Source of the DNA: Polytrichum commune
Lineage: Eukaryota; Streptophyta; Polytrichopsida; Polytrichales; Polytrichaceae
NCBI GenBank assembly: GCA_950295325.1
Contig: OX485803.1
Location: forward strand, 71,253,554 to 71,317,553
Reading direction: 5' to 3'
DNA: 64,000 nucleotides
Of the stretch, positions 1 through 9,791 are shown in pieces. The notes beneath the pieces were generated by a model. That model had not been told where the DNA came from, made no database searches, and was given only the letters and a program-made list of their open reading frames with translations. The translations under genes and the position numbers were made by a program. Position 1 is the stretch's first letter. The number at the start of each line of letters is the position of its first letter.

Positions 1-102
1 GGTTGTGGGAATTGTACGAACTAAGGAGCCTGCCGGTTGTGGGACTGTCGCGAACTAAGGAGCCTGCTGGTTGTGGGAATTGTGCGAACTAAGGAGGGGA
101 AA
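1..102. repeat. 34-bp tandem repeat, 3 copies
   Basis: Copies begin at 1, 35 and 69 with GGTTGTGGGA and run into GAACTAAGGAG. They differ at only a few positions. The array may continue to the left of the window. Confidence 0.85.
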
Positions 103-470
103 CTTAGTAGTGTGAGCGGAGAGCGGTGATTGGAGAGCGGAAAATTTAGATTTTATTGGGTAATTTTAGGAGAAGCAGTGCCTATTTCCATGGATTTAGG
201 GGTAGTTTGAATTCAATTTGTTGGAAAGGCACCCCATTCCCATGGACATAAGAACCATGAATTGTTCGAGAAACCAACGGATCCTATAGGCGTGGAAGAT
301 TCCATTTGTTCTCAAACATCCTATAGTCTAGGTTTCAAATGTTTCATATTAAATTAGGGCTGACGTCACCAATTGAAATCAAACATTAACATATGATGAA
401 CAACTTAAGTGTACATAAATGATTTCCACAAAGTGATAAATTGCGCCAAATAGGTAGGGTACTATTTCCA
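97..470. repeat. Left copy of a dispersed direct repeat (right copy about 1914-2230)
   Basis: Both copies open with GGGGAAA followed by TTAGTA and a GAGCGGAGAGCGGTGA tract. Both later contain a block with GACGTCACCA and a run of similar AT-rich sequence. The two copies flank the small F-box-like reading frame and the 85-bp tandem repeats. They may be ends of a mobile unit or a segmental duplication. No terminal CA or target duplication was found, so an LTR call is not made. Confidence 0.45.
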
Positions 471-603
471 AGTACGATTAGATTTCAATAATTACCATAC
501 ACAAAATATTTGATTGGCCGAGAAAATGTTCATGAAGTTAGGTGCCAAACTCAAGACTTACAAAAATGTGTATTCAGTTCAAGTAGCTATATACAACCAT
601 CAT

Positions 604-1119
604 CTACTTTAGTTCCATCTGCACCCTATCGGCCGGGCATGTCCAATATGGGTAAAAGGATTCAAAGATCATGCCATAGAACTCCTCCGCACACCAGCAG
701 CTCTCCAATTCATCCCTTAGCTTAGCCAATGAACGCAATGACAAATCCCCCAAGTCCGACATAAGAATCCTCCGCGAAATTTTTGAGCTGACGTGGCGGC
801 TATGAGAGAACCACATCATGTTCATTTGAAATTGTGTGATGAGGTTATGTTCGCGTGGCAAACACACCCTTAAGTCTACATTGGGACCCATGGCGTATTC
901 ATATTGAGCCAAACGAAGAGCATTGTACTCCACACTTTTATCCACAACATTTTTCCATGATTTGCAACATAGCCTCAAATCGTGGATTAGCGACAAACAA
1001 CTTTGGGTGTCCAATACCGTCTCCCGGCCCGTATCCACATTTGTAGCACCCACCAATAAGTTGGGAACTAAGACTGACAATTGTACATCTAGGTCCAAAT
1101 GCAATACGAGTGGCTCCAT
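604..1119 (-). CDS. Hypothetical protein with an F-box-like helix
   Basis: An open frame of 171 residues from ATG at 1119. About residues 45-75 read LRLCCKSWKNVVD followed by NALRLAQYEYA. This resembles the conserved C-terminal helix of plant F-box domains (the CKSW..L pattern). No complete F-box, kelch or LRR domain follows. The overlapping frame further upstream also looks coding-like around 1050-1230, so the true gene may be spliced or frame-broken. The position between direct repeats and the lack of a full domain suggest a gene fragment captured in repeat DNA. A chance open frame cannot be excluded. Confidence 0.35.
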   Translation of the reverse strand: MEPLVLHLDLDVQLSVLVPNLLVGATNVDTGRETVLDTQSCLSLIHDLRLCCKSWKNVVDKSVEYNALRLAQYEYAMGPNVDLRVCLPREHNLITQFQMNMMWFSHSRHVSSKISRRILMSDLGDLSLRSLAKLRDELESCWCAEEFYGMIFESFYPYWTCPADRVQMELK

Positions 1120-1197
1120 TACGTGCAATTAGAGCGATCTTCCACAACTTGATGAACAAATGATGAGGTACACAAATGAACTCAAAAATCAAGTAAA

Positions 1198-1458
1198 TTT
1201 TGGCCAAGAACTTAACCTCAACCCAAAGACTCAAGAATGCTTAAAATTCACAAGAGCCTTAACCTCACACACAAGAGCATACAATCTGAAATTTTTGGCC
1301 AAGGCCTTAACCTCACACACAAATGAACTCAAAAATTAAGTGAATTTTGGCCAAGGCCTTAACCTCAACCCAAAGACTCAACAATGCTTAAAAATTGGCC
1401 AAGGCCTTAACATCAAACACAACATACTAGAATCTCAAATTTGGCCAAGGCCTTAACT
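1198..1458. repeat. Irregular repeats of GGCCAAGGCCTTAACC
   Basis: The phrase TTGGCCAAGGCCTTAACCTCA recurs four or five times with variable spacers, some containing CCCAAAGACTCAA. The core GGCCAAGGCC is nearly palindromic. Confidence 0.7.
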
Positions 1459-1489
1459 GGGCAAACTTAGTAGTATGAGCGTAACCGTT

Positions 1490-1914
1490 ACAAAACAAGA
1501 TGAGAATCTGGTGTGAGGGGCCGAAACCTCAAGCCCATTCGAATTACACCCATTGATTACACAAATTGTTAAACACAAAACAAGAGGAGAATCTGGTGTG
1601 AGGGGCCGAAACCTCAAGCCCATTAGAATTTGACACTTAGATTGCACACATTGTCAAACACAAAACACGAGGAGAATCTGGTGTGAGGGGCCGAAACCTC
1701 AAGCCCATTAGAATTTGACACTTAGATTGCACACATTGTCAAACACAAAACAAGAGGAGAATCTGGTGTGAGGGGCCGAAACCTCAAGCCCATTAGAATT
1801 TGACACTTAGATTGCACACATTGTCAAACACAAAACAAGAGGAGAATCTGGTGTGAGGGGCCGAAACCTCAAGCCCGTTAGAATTTGACACTTAGATTGC
1901 ACACATTGTCAAAG
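1490..1914. repeat. 85-bp tandem repeat, 5 copies
   Basis: AATCTGGTGTGAG recurs at 1505, 1590, 1675, 1760 and 1845, an exact 85-bp period. The last four copies are almost identical, so the array expanded recently. It ends where the right copy of the dispersed direct repeat begins. Confidence 0.95.
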
Positions 1915-2230
1915 GGGAAAGTTAGTATGCGAGCGGAGAGCGGTGAGCAGAGAGTGGTGAGCGAAGAGCGGAGAGCGGAGAACTCGATTTGAGACATGAA
2001 ATGAGAGGAAAAATGCACCTATAACCGCGGGAATGAATGAAAAACATCTAACTATTTTTAGAAAATTTTAATGGTTAGGTAGTCTATTACCATGGAAATA
2101 GGCCAACATTTTAATAAAATACAACATTAGGGCTTACATCAGTATGACGTCACCAGTTCAATATCCAAACACATATACTATAGTACATATTACTGTAAAT
2201 TAAAAACATGTACTATTTGAAGTAAACACG

Positions 2231-2752
2231 AAGGAGGTCTCTTAATAAAATTTCTCCACATACATTACACCCTCTATAAGTGTGAAGTTAAACACTTAGC
2301 CTACCCAAACAAACAAGGATTTTGCCTTTTGACCAATAAACTCAATGAAAAAAAATCATTGCAGGGGGGTGCCTGCAACGGCACCCCATTCCAGGTTGCC
2401 CTTCATGTATAATCTGCCACCCTAACCTAACCTGCCTAAGGGCCACTAAATCATAAGCCCAGAAATCAAATTAAACACATAGCATACCCAAACAAACACA
2501 AATTCAACCGTATGACCAATGTGCAGATATCTAAGTTACCACCCGGATTAGCAAACATTGGCAGTGTACTTTACCGATTTCACCTCTAGAATTTCAGTCG
2601 TATAGTATGATCCTATTCAAAGTTGTGTTTGTAGACCATTGTGTAATATAGATGTGCACCTCATATCATTGTTGAACATACTCATGCAGAGATATTAGTA
2701 AAGACACTTGAATGCCATGTTTCAAAGAATGATAGTCAATAGAATGAAAAAC
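2231..2752. other. No gene seen; carries a relative of the 51.5-kb transposon interior
   Basis: No convincing reading frame. Positions 2631-2720 closely match the interior of the TIR element at 51456-52259, but without the nested 319-bp MITE, so this is a related empty site. A short hairpin lies near 2365-2385, with GGGGTGCC and GGCACCCC as its arms. Confidence 0.6.
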
Positions 2753-5700
2753 TCAGCTCCCATCCGAGGAGTCTTCACGATCAGACTCTAGAGCTTCAAT
2801 ATCACAGAACTCAATACATCTACCTGGATAAGATTTAGGAATAATAGTACGATAAACTCCACTAGCTAGTTCAATTGCAGTGTCATTTGCGTAGGAAGGG
2901 AGTTCCCAAGTCTTTGGAGGACTTGGATAAAACGTAGGGTCACAAAAGAAAGGGCGGTGACTAGGATAGCTCATTGGTCCAAATCTGCAAATTCCAAAAG
3001 CACCATGGTTAGGGATCCATATTAATCACAACGACGCTCAAAAATTTAAAAAATGTATGAGAAAATGTTCAACAAACTCACTTACTGAATCGAGACTTCT
3101 TCACAATTCTCGGGACCACAAGTACATCACCCTCCGGGTCTTCAGTACTTGCCGTTGCTACAGAAATGACCTCATGAGCAACACTCGAACGAATCAAGGG
3201 TTGTAGTACAGCATGGAAAATGGCCTCATCAGCCTCTAATGCCACAATGTGACGCTCGACGTTGCGGCACGCATGGATGGAAGATCCTACAATAAAAAGA
3301 ATGACAACAAAATTAGTGTGATTTCTCTGGAAATAACAGGGAATAGTTTAGGTGTGAGTTGGCAGATTGAATCAACATACCCGTAGCAGCAGTGCAGTCT
3401 AAAACAACATCCCCAGGGGAGGTACAACTCTGAATTAACATCTGCATTAAAAGAGTAGACTTCTCTCTTGGACCACGCCACGGGGTGGGTCCATTCATGA
3501 GCTGATCCTCACGAGAGACAAGGTTCTGTAGAATACCATCTCTTGATACATCTACCCCGTGTCGGTCAAGAGCGGGAACAGGCTGAAATGAGAATTTGGA
3601 AGCAGGTTTGCCAGGCATGGTCCTCACGACCAATGTAATCCCGAAACGCATAGTCTGCCATGGTCCAAAATAAGTGAACTGAGAACAATGAACAAAAAAT
3701 ATGATGAAATCAATATGTAGCATTCGTGTCAAACAAAAATTTAAAATTTCACAAAAAATGAAGAGTAAATTAAATTAGTGAATGAACTTACAGTGACACT
3801 CTGATTAATCGGGGACATCAGATGAAGGCGGTTCATACCCCACCACTCCTTCCGAACTTGAAAATCGAAACACTCACAATATCCAAGAATCATGGCTTTT
3901 GTAGTCATTCGAAAAGGGTGAAATAAAATGATGGCCCCGTCATCATGCAAGTGGTTATCGGCAAAATCAAAGATTGGCTGAAGCCACTCGTGAGTCTCTT
4001 GATTCCAGGCAGGAATCGACGTTGGTGGGTTGGATATCCCCGGAACGGGCAAGCCCTCTGGGATATCTGCAAGTATGAAGTCCAGACAGGGCTGGACACC
4101 GGTAGTCCCCTTGTAGAATCGAACTTTGCTTTTGGAATGCTGTTCAATAAACAAGCACACCCAGAAATTAGTACATCTCCACATAAATATGGGCTTTCAA
4201 ATGGACAAACATATCTAACCATAAAACACACAAACTAACCTTACATCAGATTAGCCTTAAAACACACAAACTAACCATATAAGAAACCTATGTAACCTTA
4301 TATCAGAATAACCTATTACCTTACAGTTCAAACCAACTTTATATGGGATTACCCATAAAAGAACCTATGTAACCTTATATCAGAGTAACCTATTACATCA
4401 AAGTTCAGATTAGCCTAATAGGTAGCCAATCTAACCTTATATCAGATTACCCTTATATGAAGCCTATCTAACCTCGTACCAGATTATCCTGATAACACTC
4501 AATTTAACCTAAGCTTATATCATAATTCACTAACACACAGGTCTAACCTCAATTCCAATTACACTTATAATTTCAGAAATTTCTAACAATCTTTCATCTT
4601 ATTACCCTTATACCCAACATTGCTAACTAACCATATATCAGATTACATTTGTGACCCACATATGTAACCTCATATCAGATTACTCTTGTGACCCACATAT
4701 ATAACCTCATATCAGATTACACTTGTATCAAGCACATCTAGATATCAATATCAACTATGATTGTGACAGTAGAGGTTGAATACCAGAAAATCTGTCTCGG
4801 GACCGAGAAACTCAAACTCGGCCCTGGAATTTCAGAAACTTCTAATCTTTCATCTCATTACCCTTATACCCAACAATGCTAACTAACCATATATCAGATT
4901 ACACGTGTGACCCACATATGTAACCTCATATCAGATTACACTTATATTAAACAGTAGAGTTTGAATACCAAAAAATTAAATAGCTGATAATCCAATACCA
5001 GCAAATCTAAATCTAGAAAATATGGCTCGGGAAGAGACACCGAAACTCGACACTAACTAAACTTATAACAGATTTAAGTAAGTAAGCTTATATCAGACTA
5101 CACTAACTAAGATTATATCAGATGTCACTAAGTAAGCGTATATCAGATTACCCTAATACCCAACATTGCAAACTAACCCGATATCAAAAAACACCTGTTA
5201 CACACATATATAACCTCATAAAGTATAGCCTTAGAACATATTAAAACTTATAATAAGCATATCCGTCACATCAGATTAGTCATGTATGAAGCCTATCTAT
5301 CCATATATCAGATTGTCCTTATTGCACTCAAATATAGCCTTACATCAGATTACACTTATAGCTTTATATCAGATTAACCTTATGTCAGACTAATCAACTA
5401 TAAGGTTACAACGATAATGTTGGCGTAAGAGGCAAAAGAAGAATACCTTAATCATGAAGCTTTTCAAGTCCTTGTAATAAGAGGTGTAGTCATCAGAGCT
5501 ACCGCCAAGGACTTCGTTCATGGACGCATTGAGAATGAGCTCGTCAATGTTGCTATCGTTATCCTCTCCCAAATTAAAAACTGGACTCAACTGGTCATAT
5601 GATGAATCCCGTTTTGTACCTCGGGAAAAAGTATGAGCTTGTGATCCTGAATCAGTAGTGGGGGTTGGGGAAACAATAGTTTTACCTTCTAGCTCAGAAT

Positions 5701-6134
5701 GGGGGTTCATCTTCTTTTTCCCCTTCATGGTAGTCTTCTCCAGAGATTTTTGAAGTTTTTCCATCTCTTTCTGTGCCGCTTTCTCCTCTGCTTCCTTTAC
5801 TCTAAGCGCCTTCCTCCTATCCTCTTCTAGACGACGGGATAGGGCCTTTGGCCTCTCATGCTCGTCTTCAATGCCCTGTAAGTCAATCATTTCAACACCC
5901 GATTCTCCAACTGCCTCCCTTGATTTCCTAAGTTCAGTTTCAAAGGAAGGAGTGAAACTAGGAGCACAGTCAAGGTACCAACCACCTCCTGTGAGATGTG
6001 ATGTGGACCATGTACGCTGTTGATTTGCAGAGAACATGCACGTGGAGTTAGACCGGTCAAGCCATGCAGAGAGGAATATAGGGAGATCTTCTTTTGTTAT
6101 TGCTCCTTTTGCAAGGAGCTCGTACTTGAAATAC
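2753..6134 (-). CDS. Beta-class amino DNA methyltransferase-like protein (5' end not found)
   Basis: Five exons chain in consistent phase: 6134-5447, 4139-3792, 3678-3381, 3286-3082 and 2984-2753, giving at least 589 residues. Donors are GTATTC, GTAAGT, GTATGT and GTGAGT. Order: a charged coiled-coil-like segment rich in E and K, then a motif IV-like segment FILADIPEG. After it come a hydrophobic strand IILFHPF and, last, a motif I-like segment VVLDCTAATGSSIHACR with an acidic residue after VALEA. Motif IV before motif I is the permuted order of beta-class N4-cytosine/N6-adenine methyltransferases. DIPE replaces the usual DPPY or SPPY, losing the aromatic residue, so activity is doubtful. The C-terminus is acidic. 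The upstream exon is missing, perhaps beyond or destroyed by the sequence from 6942. The family call is inference from motif order. Confidence 0.6.
4190..5430. repeat. Degenerate repeats filling the 1.3-kb intron
   Basis: Dozens of variants of ACCTCATATCAGATTACAC occur, often followed by TTGTGACCCACATAT. A longer block at about 4736-4830 contains TGTCTCGGGACCGAG and CTCGGCCCTGGAATTTCAG. The same block appears twice in the next intron upstream. Confidence 0.85.
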
Positions 6135-6249
6135 CTACGGGAAAGACACAACTCAATATAAAATATAGCTGCCATATAAAGAACCAAAACACTAAGCCAA
6201 ATATAAGATCTCTTGTAGGCAAAGGAGAGGAAGTTAACTCTTCGCACAA

Positions 6250-6941
6250 TAATGCAAGTACCATTAATTGTAACTTAATATCAGATTACCCTTAGAACAA
6301 GCCTATGTAACCCAATACCAGATTATCCTCACAACACCTCATATCATATTACACTTCACACCCACATATATAACATCATATCAGATTACACTTGAGACCC
6401 ACATAAATGACCTCATATCATATAACACTTGTATAAAGCATATCTAGATATCAAAATCAACTATGATTGTGACAGTATAGTTTGAATACCATCGAATTTG
6501 TCTCGGGACCGAGACACTCATCTCGGCCCTGGAATTTCAGAAATATCCAACCTTATATCACATTACCCTAACTCTGATTGTATCACATTTCACTAACTTA
6601 GCTTAGATCAGATTACACTACAACCCAACATTGCTAACTTAACCTATATCAGATTACACTTGTGACCCACATATATAACCTCATATCATATTACACTTCA
6701 CACCCACATATATATCCTCATATCAGATTACACTTGTGACCCACATATATAACCTCATATCAGATAACAATTGTATAAAGCATATCTAGATATCAAAATC
6801 AACTATGATTGTGACAGTATATTTTGAATACCAGCTAAACTGTCTCGGGACCGAGACACTCATATCGGCCCTGGAATTTTAGAAATATCTAACCTTATAG
6901 CACATTACCCTAACTCTGATTGTATCACATTTCACTAACTT
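6250..6941. repeat. Same repeat family upstream of exon 6134; about 342-bp higher-order unit
   Basis: TATCTAGATATCAAAATCAA occurs at 6441 and 6783, giving a 342-bp period. Each is followed by the CTCGGGACCGAG block. The array stops abruptly at 6942 inside a copy of CACATTTCACTAACTTAG, where unrelated sequence starting TGTGAACCC begins. Confidence 0.85.
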
Positions 6942-9690
6942 AGTGTGAACCCTTTGAGTGGTCCACCACTCTGAGGGATCACCTTTAGTTAGAATGTTAG
7001 CATTAAAAGTTAGAATTGATAGGGAATTTAGGAAAAATTAGTTCATTTAGCATTTAGCCTAGAAGAAGGAAGGTCAAAATGAAACTAAGTAGTGCTAGAA
7101 GATAGCAAAGTAGAAAAAATGTGCTAGCTAGTAAAAACAACTAGCTAAGCAAATATTAGTAGATGCTAGCTATTAAGCAAATGTTAGTAAATGCTAGCTA
7201 AGCAAAGTGTTAGTTTATTAGTTAGTGTGAGGCACACAAGACTATTAGAGGTGGTTTAGGTAAGAAGATAAAATCGGCTTGAAGACTTTTGAAGACAAAA
7301 AAGAAAGAGAGCAAGGGGGATACTTGCCCACTTGCCCCCTTGCCAACTCGATGGCGGAAAAATTAGAAAGATTTCTAAAGGTTTTTTGTCGGAGCCACCT
7401 CGGCGAGAGGGTGGCAACCTCAACCGGGAAAACCCCCGAGCCAAAATTTCGGGAAAGGGTTTGAAAAATGGATCCGGTGGAGGAGGGGTCCAACCCTTTT
7501 GTGAGAGGGTTTAAAAACCCCTCCTTCCACCTTGTAGCACTCTCTCTTTCTCTAGTTTTTGGGCGAAGCCCTGCTTCAATGTAGTTAGGAAAAAATCCTT
7601 TAGCATGTATTCTCAATGGTCTAAAAGAAAGGCTTGAGAACCTCCTCTACTCTCTCTCTCTCCTAGTTAGGTTGTGTGTTTATTAACACACCAACAAAAT
7701 TATTCCTTCTTTTGTAGAGGTAGGTTGGATGGTAGAGTTTTGAGTAGAGGCATTATAGACCTCATCTGCCAATGCCCTGAAGGCTTAGTTCAAAAGCTAG
7801 AACAAGATACTTATCATTTTTCTCTTAGAGAGATTTCATATAGCCATCCATAGCCGTTTCCCATTTGTGATTTGGTTGAGATGACAATTAGTTATGGATT
7901 TTCAAAGATGGAGTAGAAAAAACTGGGTGGTCTTGTGGGTAGCGGCTGCTGGATCAGACCTGCGAGCCAAATAGGAATTTTAATTCCAAGAAATTATATT
8001 TTTCCCAAGTAGAACTTTTGTGTAGCTTTCCAAAATGGCTTAGAACATTTGATTTGAGCATGATTTGAATTAGATATGAATTGTGCAAGATGGGACACAT
8101 AGTTTGAGAACTTTTGGTTGACTGCTTCATTACAGAGGACCTGCTGGGTTCACTTCGGCTTACCTTTCTAATCACATATTTTTATCAAATACATATTTTT
8201 AATATCTCTCCAGGGTCATATAGAACGTTTGATTTGACTAAGATTTGAATTAGATATGAATTGTTGAAGGCGAGATACATAGTTTAAGCCTTCTTGATTG
8301 ACTGCTGTGTTACAAGGAGTCCGCTGAATTTCTATTAGCTTAACCTGCTGATGTCATAATTTTTCTAGTTAGAGCTTGTTCATAGCTTTCCAATGGTATA
8401 AGGAAAGCCTAGATCCAAGTAGTAAGGAATGTGCTATGAATTTTTGAAGTTAGAAGGTAGATAGGTGGGTTGGAAGGGTCGGTTGAATCGACCTCACACT
8501 TCCAACCCTCATAACTTTTGCATTTCTTATCCGATTAGAGTGATTTTTAGATCATTGGAAAGATAATTTGGTGCACTAAGTATAAATATTATGCTTAGGA
8601 TTAAATTACAGGGCAGAATAACACTTTATATTTTAATTGTTAACTAAGGTACGCTTACTACCAAACTAGTTACAAAGAAGGAGGCAAGGTCGACGCTCGG
8701 AAAGTGGAGCAAGGAAGGAGGTAGCGGCTCGGCCTACATCAAGCCCAAATCAACCGAGGAAAATTGAGGTAAATTAACTAACCTTAAGCCTTCTATTTAG
8801 GGTCGGAGGGAGCACGGCTAAGGTACGCATCTCTAAACCCACTCACCTATCTCGTAAGGTCAAGTGGCTTGACCACTTGACCGCCAAGGGAGTACCCAAT
8901 TCCATTGTTTTCGGGGCCCTTGGTATGTTTTGTGGTAGTAGCTTCATTTATTAGCAAGTTTCGTGTGTGGTAAGTCGGATTAATCACCGACACGACCACT
9001 CTGAATGTTGTTGGTGGAAAGGTGGGGTTAATGACCCGCGAATCCACTATTATGTTGTTGGCCCCATAGATTGGGAGTAATGGCCCCAATTTATGAAGAT
9101 TGCGCAACAGGTTGAACCTACAGGTCGCCCGTCACCCTGGTCCCATTGAGTTGCATTTCGTGGTCTATCCAGTGTAAACACATTTAACAATCAAAACATA
9201 CCAAATAAATCGTAAACCCTTGTTGGCAAGAGACCCGAGGTAAGGGGTGATGCCTAATATGTTAATGTAGTAAGTTAGGACGTGCAAACAAAAGTAAGTA
9301 ATTAAGAAAAAATTTGTGTGAAGGGTGGGACTTAGGCCAAATTCCCCCGCTTAGAAAACTAAATAGAACTAAATAAAGAAATAGGAAGAATTGAATGGTC
9401 CATCAAATTGTCGTTATTCCGTTCGTTGAGTTAGGGTGGTATGAGTCACACCCGGTTGGGTGTATCAGAACCATCCCAATTCACAAATTAGGATTGCCTT
9501 GGTTTCAAGGCTGGTGCGTCTGCGCGTAGAATAGGTTGTAGGTTAAGGTTAGAACTAGATATGAAATTGGTTGGTGGAGTTTAAAGCCACACTAGTAAAA
9601 AACTAAGGCCTAACCTCCGGAGGTACTACGACGCATATTTAATCTCCCTTAAAAATCTAACTACTCACGTTATACACCTATCATCCGGGT
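6942..9690. other. Unassigned, retroelement-like non-coding DNA
   Basis: No reliable coding region. The segment begins with TGTGAACCC exactly where the intron repeats break off. It contains a GC-rich block at 7330-7530 followed by TTTAAAAACCCC and CT-rich tracts. The phrasing resembles plant LTR or untranslated leader sequence. No second LTR, terminal CA with target duplication, primer-binding site or polymerase gene was found, so the nature is unresolved. CTAAGGTACGC occurs at 8646 and 8819. Confidence 0.35.
8041..8345. repeat. Imperfect tandem duplication, about 180-bp offset
   Basis: ATTTGAATTAGATATGAATT occurs at about 8066 and 8245. Both copies continue through a similar TTGACTGCT segment and a CTGCTGG/CCGCTGA segment. 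The divergence is substantial, so it is an old duplication. Confidence 0.6.
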
Positions 9691-9791
9691 TCGGCTTGGG
9701 CGCCTGCAAATGCAGGCCACCTTCACCGAAGGGCTTGTGTGATACTTTTAGGCTCCCTCGAAAGGGGGTGGCCCAAAAGTACCACAAGACT

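Noticed and set aside
2753-2974. A separate small gene
   Set aside because: A TTTGCAG acceptor and the GTGAGT donor at 3081 join it in frame to the methyltransferase-like gene as its last exon.
7245-7616. A 123-residue minus-strand protein
   Set aside because: Low-complexity, no domain, overlaps another open frame in the same GC-rich block; probably chance.
6942-9690. A complete LTR retrotransposon
   Set aside because: Only LTR-like phrasing and a TG start are seen. No second LTR, primer-binding site, polymerase or target duplication.
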